From Mycoplana azooxidifex (GTDB taxonomy: Bacteria > Pseudomonadota > Alphaproteobacteria > Rhizobiales > Rhizobiaceae), in NCBI RefSeq assembly GCF_014196765.1, contig NZ_JACIEE010000005.1, forward strand, positions 310,001 to 374,000: a stretch of 64,000 nucleotides of DNA, in the 5' to 3' direction. Below the pieces are notes generated by a model that was not told the DNA's origin, made no database searches, and saw nothing but the letters and a program-made list of their open reading frames with translations. Position numbers and translations under genes: made by a program. This document shows, one piece after another, positions 44,239 to 51,715 of the stretch. Numbering within the stretch: the first letter of the stretch is position 1; every line of letters starts with the position of its first letter.

Positions 44239-46401
44239 TCACCACGTATAGCGCAGCGTCGCCTTCACCGTGCGGCGATCGCCGTACCAGGCGCTGTTGC
44301 TCCATGTGTCGACGTGGGTGACGTATTCCTTGTCGAACAGGTTGGTCGCGTTGACCTGAAGCGACGCGTTCTCCGTCACCTTGTAGTTGACCGCCGCATC
44401 GAAGACCGTGCGCGACGCCAGTTCGGTCGTGTTGGCGATGTCGCCATAGGTCTTGCCGACGAACCGCGCGCCGAGGCCGAGGGTCACGTCGCCGATCGTG
44501 CCGTTGCCCGGGATCGTGTAGTCGGCCCAGATCGAAGCGAGATGGTTGGGCACCCGTTCCGGACGGTTGCCGACCAGAGCCGGGTTGAGATCCTTCTCGA
44601 TCTTCGGATCCCAGTAGGAATAGGCAAGCGTCAGGTTGGTGCTGTCCGTCACCGCAATCTTGCCCTCCAGCTCGACGCCGCGGACGTTGACCTGGCCGAT
44701 CTGGATCTGCTCCGTGTAGGTGGGATTCCACTGCGCGACGTTGTTCTGGGTGAGATCGAAGAAGGCGAGCGTGAACAGCGCGTCGATGGCCGTCGGCTGG
44801 TACTTCACGCCAATCTCGTACTGTTCGCCTTCCTGCGGCTGCGGCGGGCTCGCAAACGAGACGCGATTGGCGCCGACGGGCTCGAAGGATTCGGAGTAGT
44901 TGGCATAGAGCGAGATTTCGCTCGTCGCCTTGTAGGTAAGGCCGACACGCTTGGTGAAGGCCTCGTCCGTTGCACTGTAGGAGCCGGCACTCGACCCGGT
45001 GGACGAGTCCACGTGGTCGTAGCGACCACCGAGCGTCAGGATCCAGCGGTCGTCGAGGGTCAGTTCCTCCTGAAGATAGACCGCCTTCGTGGTCATCCCG
45101 AAGTCGGAATTGGAGACCGACGCCCAGGTGATGCATTCCACGCCGCAGAAACTGGGATCGTAGATGTCGATGCCGGCGGCAGAGCCGTCGTACCGCGTCT
45201 CGTCCGTTGTCGTTCGCGTGTATTCCAGACCGACAAGCGTGCGGCTGTCGAAACGGCCGAAGCTGGCATCGTATTGCAACTGGTTGTCGATCGCGAAACT
45301 TTCGAGTTCGCCATAGACGGCAAAGGCAGTGCGCCGCGCCGTCGGATCGGCCGATGCGCCGTAGACCGTCTCGTAGTCGAGGTCGAGATTCGTATGGCGG
45401 GCCACCTGTCGGAACTGCAGGCCGTTGGCGAAGTCATGTTCGAACGAATAGCCGATGTTTCGCTCGATCGTGTCCATGTTGTTGAAATCGGGCTCGCCCA
45501 GGAAGGTCTTCGTATCCAGGCCCGAACCCAGCGGGATGGAGGTTCCGGGGCTTCCGTCGCGCTTGTTGTAATCGGTCAGGATCGTGAACGTGGTGGCATC
45601 CGTCGGATTCCAGGTCAGCGCGGGTGCGATGTAGATCCGGTCGTCGTCGGTGAAGTCGGCGCCATTGTTGCCGTCCTGCCATTTCGCCGTCAGGCGATAA
45701 CTCCACTCGCCGTTCTCATCGAGAACACCGCCGAAATCGGTGCCGGTTTCGACATGGTCGTCGCCGAGCGTCGTGTAGACTTCGCCGAACGTCGCAGCCT
45801 GCGGCCGCTTGGTGATCGCGTTCACAATGCCGCCGGGGCCGTTCAGGCCGAACAGGGTCGATGTGGATCCCTTCAGCACCTCGATCCGCTGCATGCCATA
45901 GGGCTCCAGGCGGCTGGTCGTAAAGTTCTGGGTGCGAATCGGCAGGCCGTCGCGATACTTGCTGCCGCCGCTGTAGAAACCGCGGATCAGGTAGAAATCG
46001 TAACGGTCGTCGGAGCCATAGATGTCGGTCGAAACGCCTGCCGTGTAGGAAAGAGCCTGATCGAGCGTCTGGACGCCCCGTTCGCGCATTTCCTGTTCGG
46101 TCACGACGGACACGGAAGCCGGAAGGTCCAGAAGCGGCGTATTGGTCTTGCTGCCGGTCGAGGTGTCCTTGGCCACGATCGAGGCATCAGGCCCGATGGC
46201 GGTCTGCCCGCCGCCCTCGACCGTGATGGTCTCGAGCGTGGTGCCGGAGCCGGTTTCACCGACGGATTGCGCGATGGCCGGAAGCGGCGCCAGAAGCGCC
46301 GAACTCGACAGCAGCGCAACCCAAAAATGCCGCGTTCCGCCCGGCTTTCGCTTCGATGCGCCTTTGTCCGGGGAGACAGGAGTGGTCGATCGAAGCACCA
46401 T
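44239..46401 (-). CDS. TonB-dependent siderophore receptor
   Basis: 720 residues. A signal peptide ends near 'PLPAIAQS' (about 44), then a TonB-box-like 'TLETITVEG', the plug domain ('SVVTEQEMRERGVQTLDQALSYTAGV', 'YLIRGF', 'QRIEVLKGSTSTLFGLNGPGGIVN') and a 22-strand barrel ending in the aromatic LRYTW. FhuA/FoxA-like layout suggests a ferric hydroxamate, not proven. ATG at 46401 follows AAAGGAA; an ATG 11 codons upstream has no such site. It heads the siderophore uptake operon. Confidence 0.9.
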   Translation of the reverse strand: MVLRSTTPVSPDKGASKRKPGGTRHFWVALLSSSALLAPLPAIAQSVGETGSGTTLETITVEGGGQTAIGPDASIVAKDTSTGSKTNTPLLDLPASVSVVTEQEMRERGVQTLDQALSYTAGVSTDIYGSDDRYDFYLIRGFYSGGSKYRDGLPIRTQNFTTSRLEPYGMQRIEVLKGSTSTLFGLNGPGGIVNAITKRPQAATFGEVYTTLGDDHVETGTDFGGVLDENGEWSYRLTAKWQDGNNGADFTDDDRIYIAPALTWNPTDATTFTILTDYNKRDGSPGTSIPLGSGLDTKTFLGEPDFNNMDTIERNIGYSFEHDFANGLQFRQVARHTNLDLDYETVYGASADPTARRTAFAVYGELESFAIDNQLQYDASFGRFDSRTLVGLEYTRTTTDETRYDGSAAGIDIYDPSFCGVECITWASVSNSDFGMTTKAVYLQEELTLDDRWILTLGGRYDHVDSSTGSSAGSYSATDEAFTKRVGLTYKATSEISLYANYSESFEPVGANRVSFASPPQPQEGEQYEIGVKYQPTAIDALFTLAFFDLTQNNVAQWNPTYTEQIQIGQVNVRGVELEGKIAVTDSTNLTLAYSYWDPKIEKDLNPALVGNRPERVPNHLASIWADYTIPGNGTIGDVTLGLGARFVGKTYGDIANTTELASRTVFDAAVNYKVTENASLQVNATNLFDKEYVTHVDTWSNSAWYGDRRTVKATLRYTW

Positions 46402-46491
46402 GGCGCAATTCCTTTCATGCACGAATATAAGCAATAACGTCTCTGCTAAAATACGGATGGATATAGCATTTCCGGTGCGAGAGAAGATTGG

Positions 46492-46506
46492 TGACTATTT
46501 TTCTCA
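46492..46506. promoter_or_regulatory. TGA-N9-TCA iron box (RirA-type), AT-rich divergent promoter region
   Basis: TGACTATTTTTCTCA has the TGA-N9-TCA form of the IRO box bound by RirA, the iron-sulphur regulator of rhizobia. It lies 91 bases upstream of the receptor gene and 216 bases upstream of the divergent TenA-family gene, inside the 320 bp AT-rich gap 46402-46721. Nothing else is recognised in that gap. A 6-base match can occur by chance; the context makes it credible. Confidence 0.5.
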
Positions 46507-46721
46507 GGTATTAGGCATAACAAAGTTTCAAGTCAATCATCCGACATATTTTTCCACGCAACACATCACCGTGATCCGGATGACAGGTCGTGGACGGTGA
46601 CAGCGTGGGGAGTGGGAGCGCGGGTCGTCGCTCAAAAAAGGCCGCGTCTGGTGGAACCCGGTCGACCCCGCCCGCGTTGCAGACCTCTTTGCAACTGCCC
46701 TTCCGGCTCTGGGAAAATAAT

Positions 46722-47423
46722 ATGCGGGAAATACTCTCCGAACAGATCTTGCGGCAAAACAGGCTCGTCTTCGACAGGATGATCGGCCACCGCTTCGTTG
46801 CCCATATCAGGGCGGACCGCCTGCCTCAGCCGGTCTTCGAGCGCTACCTCGTCTTCGAGCGCGCGTTCGCCGACACGGCGATCTCGATCTGTTCCTTTGC
46901 CACCGCCCGTGCCGAGACGATCGTGCAGAAGCGATGGCTGATCGGCGTGCTCGATTCGCTCACCAACCGGAAGATGGCCTATTTCGAAAAGGCGTTTGCG
47001 GCACGTGGCATCGACCCGGACGCCTACGACACCGATATTCACGAAGTGGGCGATTTCCGCGACGGCATGCTCGCGATCGCCCGCGACGGGGGCTATCTCG
47101 ACACGATCGCGGCCATGTTTGCGGTCGACTGGATGTACTGGACCTGGTCGAAGGCAGCGTCAGTCGGGACGATCAGCGATCCGTTGCTGAAGGAATGGGT
47201 GGAACTGCACACGAGCGACGCGTTCGCCGCGCAGGCCCGCTGGCTGAAGAAAGAGCTGGACCGATTGGGCGAGACGCTGGATGCCCCCGAGCGGCAGCGG
47301 CTGAGCGCGGTCTTCGGCAAGGCGCAGGCGCTAGAGATCGCCTTTCACGACGCACCCTATCTCTGTCCTGAGAAAACCGCGATGCTGCCGGGCGGCGGTG
47401 GCGATATCCGGCAATTGGCCTGA
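46722..47423 (+). CDS. TenA/PqqC heme-oxygenase-fold protein lacking the TenA cysteine
   Basis: 233 residues, all-helical TenA-like. The catalytic glutamate is kept (Glu205 in ALEIAFHDAPY) but the position of the nucleophilic cysteine of thiaminase II (Cys135 in Bacillus TenA) is Val135 in 'FAVDWMYWTW', so it belongs with TenA_E-type or other non-thiaminase members. TenA_E enzymes act in thiamine salvage; other heme-oxygenase-like proteins are iron enzymes. It is divergent from the siderophore receptor, so an iron link is possible. ATG at 46722 is used; the upstream in-frame residues are low-complexity and unlike the family. Confidence 0.75.
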   Translation: MREILSEQILRQNRLVFDRMIGHRFVAHIRADRLPQPVFERYLVFERAFADTAISICSFATARAETIVQKRWLIGVLDSLTNRKMAYFEKAFAARGIDPDAYDTDIHEVGDFRDGMLAIARDGGYLDTIAAMFAVDWMYWTWSKAASVGTISDPLLKEWVELHTSDAFAAQARWLKKELDRLGETLDAPERQRLSAVFGKAQALEIAFHDAPYLCPEKTAMLPGGGGDIRQLA

Positions 47424-47596
47424 CGCGGTTGCACTGGCAAGGGTGGCCAGCCTCATTCGCGGGGATTGCACTCGTCCCTATCGCGCACTGTCATGCGATG
47501 CATATCGAGGACGGTGATCTTCGGCATGAAGGGTGCGGGGACCGGCACGGCGCACCCGGCAAGGCGGGGCCAGGACGGGAGGGGAGCCTTCGGAAA

Positions 47597-47803
47597 CTAC
47601 TTCCGCCGGCCCTTCTTCGGGGCTGCCGGGGCCTCGGGTGCGGGCTGCGCCAGGCGAAGCGCCCGAAGCTTTTCGGTCTTCTTTTCCCTAGCGACGGTTT
47701 CCGCCGCAAGAATCTCCCTTGCGGTGGCATTGGTCTGGTCGGCCTTTGCCTGGGCCGACATCTTCTGTCCCGGCTTGAAGAGGTCTTCCTTTGTGACGGT
47801 CAT
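47597..47803 (-). CDS. Small basic protein of unknown function
   Basis: 68 residues, rich in Ala, Lys and Arg, with a probable helix (ATAREILAAETVAREKKTEKLRALRLA) and a basic Pro/Ala tail ending KKGRRK. ATG at 47803 follows GAGGAGAA. The composition is that of small nucleic-acid-associated proteins but no family is recognised. A perfect intrinsic terminator sits directly upstream of its ribosome-binding site, so its expression is probably set by read-through. The 173 bp downstream of it, to 47424, show nothing recognisable. Confidence 0.6.
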   Translation of the reverse strand: MTVTKEDLFKPGQKMSAQAKADQTNATAREILAAETVAREKKTEKLRALRLAQPAPEAPAAPKKGRRK

Positions 47804-47818
47804 GCCGTTCTCCTCGTC

Positions 47819-47844
47819 AAAAAAATGCAGCCACGAGGGCTGCA
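47819..47844 (-). terminator. Intrinsic terminator/attenuator just upstream of the small basic protein gene
   Basis: On the minus strand the RNA folds TGCAGCC/GGCTGCA (47844-47838 with 47832-47826) over a five-base loop, followed by seven T (47825-47819). The Shine-Dalgarno GAGGAG of the next gene (47815-47810) begins four bases after the T-run. It ends the rpsU transcript or acts as an attenuator for the small gene. Confidence 0.75.
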
Positions 47845-47862
47845 CCATCGCAGGCCGCTAAA

Positions 47863-47907
47863 GCATGTCGCGCAAAAGTGTGCAGTGGTTTTGCGACGAC
47901 GACATGC
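47863..47907. repeat. Palindromic intergenic repeat unit (rhizobial type)
   Basis: GCATGTCG-CGCAAAA (47863-47877) mirrors TTTTGCG-(ACGA)-CGACATGC (47889-47907). Sequences of this form, with GCATGTCG ends and a GCAAAA/TTTTGC core followed by a CTAAAGCG palindrome, are scattered in rhizobial genomes as I recall them. It continues directly into the hairpin at 47921-47945. Confidence 0.6.
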
Positions 47908-47908
47908 G

Positions 47909-47945
47909 AAAAATCAAAGGGCTAAAGCGGGCGACGCGCTTTAGC
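47909..47945 (-). terminator. Hairpin at the rpsU 3' end, containing the rpsU stop codon
   Basis: GCTAAAGCG (47921-47929) pairs with CGCTTTAGC (47937-47945) across seven bases; on the minus strand the hairpin is followed by CCTTTGATTTTT. The rpsU stop codon (47941-47943) is part of the stem, so translation termination and hairpin folding compete. It seems to be the second half of the adjacent repeat, recruited as 3' end of rpsU. Confidence 0.6.
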
Positions 47946-48180
47946 GGGTACGCGCGACCTTCTTCTTCGGAGCGGGCAGCAGGCCTTCGCGCTGCGCCTT
48001 CTTGCGCGCCAGCTTGCGGGACCGGCGGATCGCGTCGGCCTTCTCGCGCGCACGCTTTTCCGAGGGCTTCTCATAGGCGCTGCGTGTCCGCATCTCCCGG
48101 AATAGGCCTTCGCGCTGCATCTTCTTCTTGAGTACGCGAAGCGCCTGCTCGACGTTGTTGTCCCTGACGAGTACCTGCAA
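47941..48180 (-). CDS. rpsU: 30S ribosomal protein S21
   Basis: 79 residues: [20 protein letters not shown] is the S21 N-terminus, followed by '[27 protein letters not shown]' and an extended basic tail ([19 protein letters not shown]) of the alphaproteobacterial form. S21 joins the small subunit near the anti-Shine-Dalgarno end and helps initiation. ATG at 48180 follows AAGGAGA. It lies upstream of the small basic protein gene and downstream of cspA, a common pairing of translation and cold-shock genes. Confidence 0.95.
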   Translation of the reverse strand: MQVLVRDNNVEQALRVLKKKMQREGLFREMRTRSAYEKPSEKRAREKADAIRRSRKLARKKAQREGLLPAPKKKVARTR

Positions 48181-48382
48181 AGTGTCTCCTTACGCAGCCT
48201 GCGCTGCTATTTTCTTGATCCTGATTGCGTACGAATTGCCCCGGGAAGATCTTTCCGCAGGTGCAACCGGTCGCCGTTTCCGCGACAAGGGAACGAACCC
48301 TCCCGCGACATTGGCTGGCAGAACCTGCGCGATCAGGCACATCGGAACATGCCGCACCGGAGACGACGCCTCCTGCTGATCG

Positions 48383-48414
48383 AAAAACAAAAGGCCGGGA
48401 CTGCTCCCGACCTT
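48383..48414 (-). terminator. Intrinsic terminator of cspA
   Basis: On the minus strand AAGGTCGGGA and TCCCGGCCTT pair over GCAG with one G-T wobble, followed by TTTTGTTTTT. It lies 58 bp after the cspA stop codon. The 292 bp between rpsU and cspA hold this terminator, a 3' motif shared with the small RNA at 48978, and no gene. Confidence 0.8.
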
Positions 48415-48433
48415 CCTTAGCATTGCCGCCGGC

Positions 48434-48454
48434 GTGCCAGTACATCCGTGGTCA
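48434..48454 (-). repeat. 3' untranslated motif of cspA, copy 1 of 2
   Basis: GTGCCAGTACATCCGTGGTC plus one more base is identical at 49034-49054, exactly 600 bp away. Each copy is followed, 19-22 bases on (minus strand), by an intrinsic terminator with a similar AAGGTCGG stem. Such a conserved 3' end suggests a functional RNA element or a duplicated transcript end. Confidence 0.75.
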
Positions 48455-48472
48455 CGGGGGCAATGAAGCTCG

Positions 48473-48682
48473 TTAGGCGGCCTGCAGGTTGTCGGCCGAG
48501 CTCTTGCCCGAACGCTTGTCCTGCACGATGTCGTAACGGATCTTCTGACCTTCGGTCAGGCCACGCATGCCGGCGCGTTCGACGGCAGAAACGTGCACGA
48601 AGACGTCCTGGCTGCCGTTATCCGGCTGGATAAAGCCAAAACCCTTGGTGCTGTTGAACCACTTTACGGTTCCAGTATTCAT
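48473..48682 (-). CDS. cspA: CspA-family cold-shock protein
   Basis: 69 residues, single OB-fold cold-shock domain. [20 protein letters not shown] carries RNP1 (KGFGFI, 13-18) and '[13 protein letters not shown]' carries RNP2. It binds single-stranded RNA/DNA and melts mRNA structure. Start 48682 follows AAAGGAA; an in-frame extension upstream is not part of the family. The mRNA leader is long (about 120 bases from the proposed promoter), typical of cold-shock genes that are controlled by leader folding. Confidence 0.93.
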   Translation of the reverse strand: MNTGTVKWFNSTKGFGFIQPDNGSQDVFVHVSAVERAGMRGLTEGQKIRYDIVQDKRSGKSSADNLQAA

Positions 48683-48807
48683 AACGATTCCTTTCAATCG
48701 CTTGTGGGCCCGGTCACGATGACCGATCTGAAATATCGACGATGAAGGGATATCTGAAAGCGCCGTTCGGCCGCGGACAAGAGTCGCTAGCAAGGTTCGA
48801 TAAACAT

Positions 48808-48836
48808 AGAATAGCGGAATACCGGTTCAAAACAAG
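48808..48836 (-). promoter_or_regulatory. Candidate cspA promoter
   Basis: Minus strand TTGTTT (48835-48830) and TATTCT (48813-48808), 16 bases apart. The dodecamer CTTGTTTTGAAC at 48836-48825 is repeated exactly in the promoter of the small RNA at 49157-49146. The transcript would start near 48801, leaving a leader of about 120 bases. Confidence 0.5.
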
Positions 48837-48977
48837 GGCGGAAATGATTTATTTTCCCGCTCATGGTGCCGGGCGCCCGATGTCGACTATGCAGATCCTG
48901 CCCAGTGCAACGAAAATTGTTGTCGCCAGGGCAGAAGATCTTGCGTCGACGTTCGCGCATGCGTCCGAAAACCGCAA

Positions 48978-49011
48978 ACAAAAAAGGTCGGGGCGAAACC
49001 GCACCGACCTT
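48978..49011 (-). terminator. Intrinsic terminator of the candidate small RNA
   Basis: Minus strand AAGGTCGG (49011-49004) pairs with CCGACCTT (48991-48984) around a GC-rich inner loop, followed by TTTTGTTT. Stem ends match those of the cspA terminator. Confidence 0.8.
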
Positions 49012-49033
49012 CCTCATAATCGCTCATCCACCA

Positions 49034-49054
49034 GTGCCAGTACATCCGTGGTCA
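49034..49054 (-). repeat. 3' motif, copy 2 of 2
   Basis: Identical over 21 bases to 48434-48454 downstream of cspA. Here it lies in the 3' half of the candidate small RNA, 22 bases before its terminator. Confidence 0.75.
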
Positions 49055-49127
49055 AAGGCAGGCAGCGACTGCGGCAGTTGCGAGCGACAGATGCATTCCA
49101 GCGCTCATCAGCAATGCCGATGACCGG

Positions 49128-49157
49128 TATATAGGGGGCCTTTGTGTTCAAAACAAG
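49128..49157 (-). promoter_or_regulatory. Candidate promoter of the small RNA
   Basis: Minus strand TTGTTT (49156-49151) and TATATA (49133-49128), 17 bases apart, with the same CTTGTTTTGAAC as the cspA promoter (49157-49146). Transcription would start near 49121. Confidence 0.5.
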
Positions 49158-49321
49158 TTGGCCCCCTGGGACGAACGAACGACCCTCGCCTGCCTCGCAT
49201 TGACCTCAATTGTTCGCTTGCTAAGGGGGGTGCATGCGCGCACTGTTGGCGCCTTCGACAGATTGTCTCGGGCGCGGTTGCGTGAAAGCGATGTCTCGCC
49301 CCCGTTTGAAAGGAGGGCGCA

Positions 49322-49528
49322 ATGTCTTCCAATGTCCATCACGTCGATTTTCGTACAGGCGACAAGAGCATTTCCGGCGAAATCAGCGCACGCGTGCTGA
49401 AGGACATGCTTCACAACGCGGGCTACACGACGGCCAACCTGAAACCGCTCGCTGGTCCCCTTCACCAGGCGTCCCAGTCCGTTCTGCGTCGTTTCCTGAC
49501 GCTGACCATGCCGGAGCAGGCCCGATGA
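49322..49528 (+). CDS. Small hypothetical protein
   Basis: 68 residues, MSSNVHHVDFRTGDKSISGE followed by 'ISARVLKDMLHNAGYTTANL' and a helical C-terminus. A very strong ribosome-binding site (AAAGGAGGGC) precedes ATG at 49322, which supports a real gene. No family is recognised. Its stop overlaps the start of the next small gene (ATGA, 49525-49528). Confidence 0.6.
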   Translation: MSSNVHHVDFRTGDKSISGEISARVLKDMLHNAGYTTANLKPLAGPLHQASQSVLRRFLTLTMPEQAR

Positions 49529-49755
49529 CCGCCGTGGCGAGGCCCACGCCTTACGGGCACCGGCTCGAACCCAACGGAACATGGACCGTGTTCGACACCG
49601 GGTCCGGTCGCGCCGAGGGGCAGCGATCCCCCGCCGCCGTCAAACCGTCCGGACTCGACGGCACCAATCCGGCATCGACCTTGAGCAAGGACACCGCCGT
49701 CAGCCCGTCGCGCCTGCACCGATATGCCATCCAGGGCCTGCCGGGCAAGCACTGA
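49525..49755 (+). CDS. Small hypothetical protein
   Basis: 76 residues. The stretch YGHRLEPNGTWTVFDTGSG resembles the 'NGTWTVFD..TG' motif of short uncharacterised rhizobial proteins; the C-terminal half is Ser/Pro/Ala-rich. It is coupled to the preceding gene by an ATGA overlap. No signal peptide or membrane segment is visible. Function unknown. Confidence 0.5.
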   Translation: MTAVARPTPYGHRLEPNGTWTVFDTGSGRAEGQRSPAAVKPSGLDGTNPASTLSKDTAVSPSRLHRYAIQGLPGKH

Positions 49756-49793
49756 GCGCTTTGGGGCTGCGGCCGGATGGAGTGCCGTGCCGG

Positions 49794-50912
49794 TCAGCCG
49801 ATGCTCTTGCCATAGCGCGCGAGGCTCTCCTGAAGAACGGTCGTGCTGGCTCCGGGCTGCTCGGGCCGCCTGTAGACGCCGTCGCGAACGTCGATCGGCT
49901 CTTCGAAATGGTCCTTGATCCACGGGATGTATTCGAGGATCGTCGAGGCAGGGTGCCAGTAGCTCAGGTGCACATGCACCTGGCTCATCTCGCCCGCATG
50001 CGGCACCACCGGCAGCCGATGGGCATGGGCGAGGTCGGCGACCTGGATATACTCCGTCACGCCTCCGAGCCGGGTGACGTCGGGCTGCACATAGGCGACC
50101 GCCCCCGCTGAGATGAACGCGCTGAACGCATCCACCGTGTAGAGCTGTTCGCCGAGCGCGATCGGGATGGCCGTGCTGCGTGCAAGGGCGGCATGCCCGG
50201 CCACGTCGTCGTACCAGAGCGGCTCCTCGAACCAGTATATGTCGAGGTCGCGCGCCTGCATGCAGAATCGCTGGCAGGTCGGCAGGTCCCATTTGCCGTT
50301 GCCGTCGATAGCGATCCTGACCGAAGGTCCGACCCGCTTGCGCACGGCCGCGAGCCGCGCGATGTCCGTATTCGGATCGTCGTGCCCCACCTTGATCTTC
50401 AGGCGGGTGAACCCGTCCACCTCGACCGCCTTTGCGGCACCGCCGAGCAGGGTTTCCAGCCTGAAGGAAAGCCAGCCGATATCGGTGTTGTAGGCTTCCA
50501 GGCTGTTCGTCCGCGCGCCGCCGAGATAGGCCCAGAGCGGCTGGCCAGCCTTTTTCGCCCTCAGGTCCCACAGCGCGACGTCGACGGCTGCCAGAGCCAG
50601 CTGCGTGATGCCGGCGCGACCCACCCATTGCAGGGCAGGATGGCGCGCGAGCTTGGTCCACAGCCGCGTATGGTCGTTTGCGTCCTCGCCGATCAGGAGC
50701 GGCGCGTAGCAGTCGCGGATGCAGGCCGTGATCAGCCGGTCGGACGGCAGGTGGGCATGCGTCCCGGTGAACCCGTAGCCCACCAGCCCGTCGGTCGTCA
50801 CGATCTTGGTGCCGACAACGCCCCAATGCGTGATGCTGTGCGTCGAGTCCGAAATCGACTCCGACGTCAGCGGCAAATGCAGAATGAACGGCTCGACGGA
50901 CGCTATCTTCAT
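49794..50912 (-). CDS. Mandelate racemase/muconate-lactonizing (enolase superfamily) enzyme
   Basis: 372 residues. Complete mandelate-racemase-subgroup catalytic set: Lys172 and Lys174 (RLKIKVG), metal ligands Asp203 (AIDGNGKWD), Glu229 (FEEP) and Glu255 (ALGEQ), and the Asp278-His305 dyad ([17 protein letters not shown]). This set abstracts a proton alpha to a carboxylate, mostly to dehydrate acid sugars. The nearby uxuAB-like and dehydrogenase genes favour an acid-sugar dehydratase; the substrate is open. ATG at 50912 follows GAGGAGAA. It is divergent from a GntR gene. Confidence 0.88.
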   Translation of the reverse strand: MKIASVEPFILHLPLTSESISDSTHSITHWGVVGTKIVTTDGLVGYGFTGTHAHLPSDRLITACIRDCYAPLLIGEDANDHTRLWTKLARHPALQWVGRAGITQLALAAVDVALWDLRAKKAGQPLWAYLGGARTNSLEAYNTDIGWLSFRLETLLGGAAKAVEVDGFTRLKIKVGHDDPNTDIARLAAVRKRVGPSVRIAIDGNGKWDLPTCQRFCMQARDLDIYWFEEPLWYDDVAGHAALARSTAIPIALGEQLYTVDAFSAFISAGAVAYVQPDVTRLGGVTEYIQVADLAHAHRLPVVPHAGEMSQVHVHLSYWHPASTILEYIPWIKDHFEEPIDVRDGVYRRPEQPGASTTVLQESLARYGKSIG

Positions 50913-50965
50913 CAGGGTTCTCCTCTTCCTCGGCATGCAGTCGTAGCGCAAAGCTCGCGTGTCGA

Positions 50966-50987
50966 AAAATAAAAAATTTTTTATTTT
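50966..50987. promoter_or_regulatory. Perfect 22 bp AT-only palindrome (candidate operator)
   Basis: AAAATAAAAAA mirrors TTTTTTATTTT around the centre 50976/50977. It lies in the 117 bp between the divergent enolase-superfamily and GntR genes. In DNA this GC-rich such a run is conspicuous; it may be a regulator site or an A-tract bend. Confidence 0.45.
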
Positions 50988-51029
50988 ATTTCTCTTGCCA
51001 GTCGGAGGCGGCTGGCGGATTCTCCGGCC

Positions 51030-51707
51030 ATGAACATGATCAGGACCACCCTGGCCGAGCAGGCCTACCAGGAGCTTCGCGAGCGCATCATCAGCGGGCG
51101 GCTGCCCGGCGGCCGGCGCCTGCTGCCGAACGATCTCGCCGCCGACCTCGGCATCAGCCCGACGCCGGTGAAGGAAGCGTGCCTCAGGCTGGAAGCCGAC
51201 GGGCTCGTCGCCACCTCCACCCGGCGCGGCATGGTCGTCCGCAGCTACAGCGAAGAGGACGTCGAGGAACTGTACGCGGCGCGCATCCTGATCGAGAAGG
51301 GCGCCGTCGAAGCGGCCTTCGACGCCGGCCGGCTGGACGAAACCGTATGTCACGGCCTGTCGCGGAGCCTGGAGAAGCATCGGCAGTTTGCCGCAGGCAC
51401 GTCGCTCGACGATCTCGCACAGGCGCTGGTCCACGACCGCGCGTTCCACAGCGCGCTGGTGGAAGCCGCCGGCATTCGCACGATCTCGGAAGCGCACGCC
51501 CGCCTCCTCGGACAGACCCATACGCTGTTCGTGTCCGTGCCCGGGGACTATGAAAGGTCCGTCGACGAGCACCGGGCCGTCCTCGACGCCATCATGGCAA
51601 GGGACAGGCAGCGGACCGTGCAGGCGCTGGTCCATCATCTGACGCGAAGCCGCGAGAATACGCTGCGGCAGGTACGCATCCTGGCAGAGCAGGCAGCCCA
51701 GTCGTAA
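51030..51707 (+). CDS. GntR-family (FCD) transcriptional regulator
   Basis: 225 residues. Winged helix at about 6-72: '[18 protein letters not shown]...[32 protein letters not shown]'. FCD ligand domain follows, with '[14 protein letters not shown]' and '[14 protein letters not shown]' supplying the metal-binding residues. Divergent from the enolase-superfamily gene, which it probably controls. It ends nine bases before the convergent tandem-domain GntR gene. Confidence 0.87.
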   Translation: MNMIRTTLAEQAYQELRERIISGRLPGGRRLLPNDLAADLGISPTPVKEACLRLEADGLVATSTRRGMVVRSYSEEDVEELYAARILIEKGAVEAAFDAGRLDETVCHGLSRSLEKHRQFAAGTSLDDLAQALVHDRAFHSALVEAAGIRTISEAHARLLGQTHTLFVSVPGDYERSVDEHRAVLDAIMARDRQRTVQALVHHLTRSRENTLRQVRILAEQAAQS

Positions 51708-51715
51708 GGCGCCGG

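Larger units (their letters stand above)
48978..49121 (-). ncRNA. Probable small RNA, paralogous ends with the cspA transcript
   Basis: About 140 bases between a promoter (49128-49156) and an intrinsic terminator, with no credible protein gene; the only open frame with an ATG encodes 14 residues (MHLSLATAAVAACL) without a good ribosome-binding site. It shares the promoter dodecamer and the 21-base 3' motif (49034-49054) with cspA. This is inference from promoter, terminator and repeat; no known small RNA family was recognised. Confidence 0.5.

Noticed and set aside
43549-46437. Open frame of about 962 codons antisense to the siderophore receptor
   Set aside because: The receptor on the other strand has signal, plug and barrel motifs; the antisense product has no motif and a skewed composition.
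48978-49121. 14-residue peptide gene (MHLSLATAAVAACL) as the product of the small transcript
   Set aside because: No clear ribosome-binding site and no way to judge conservation; kept only as a remark in the small RNA entry.
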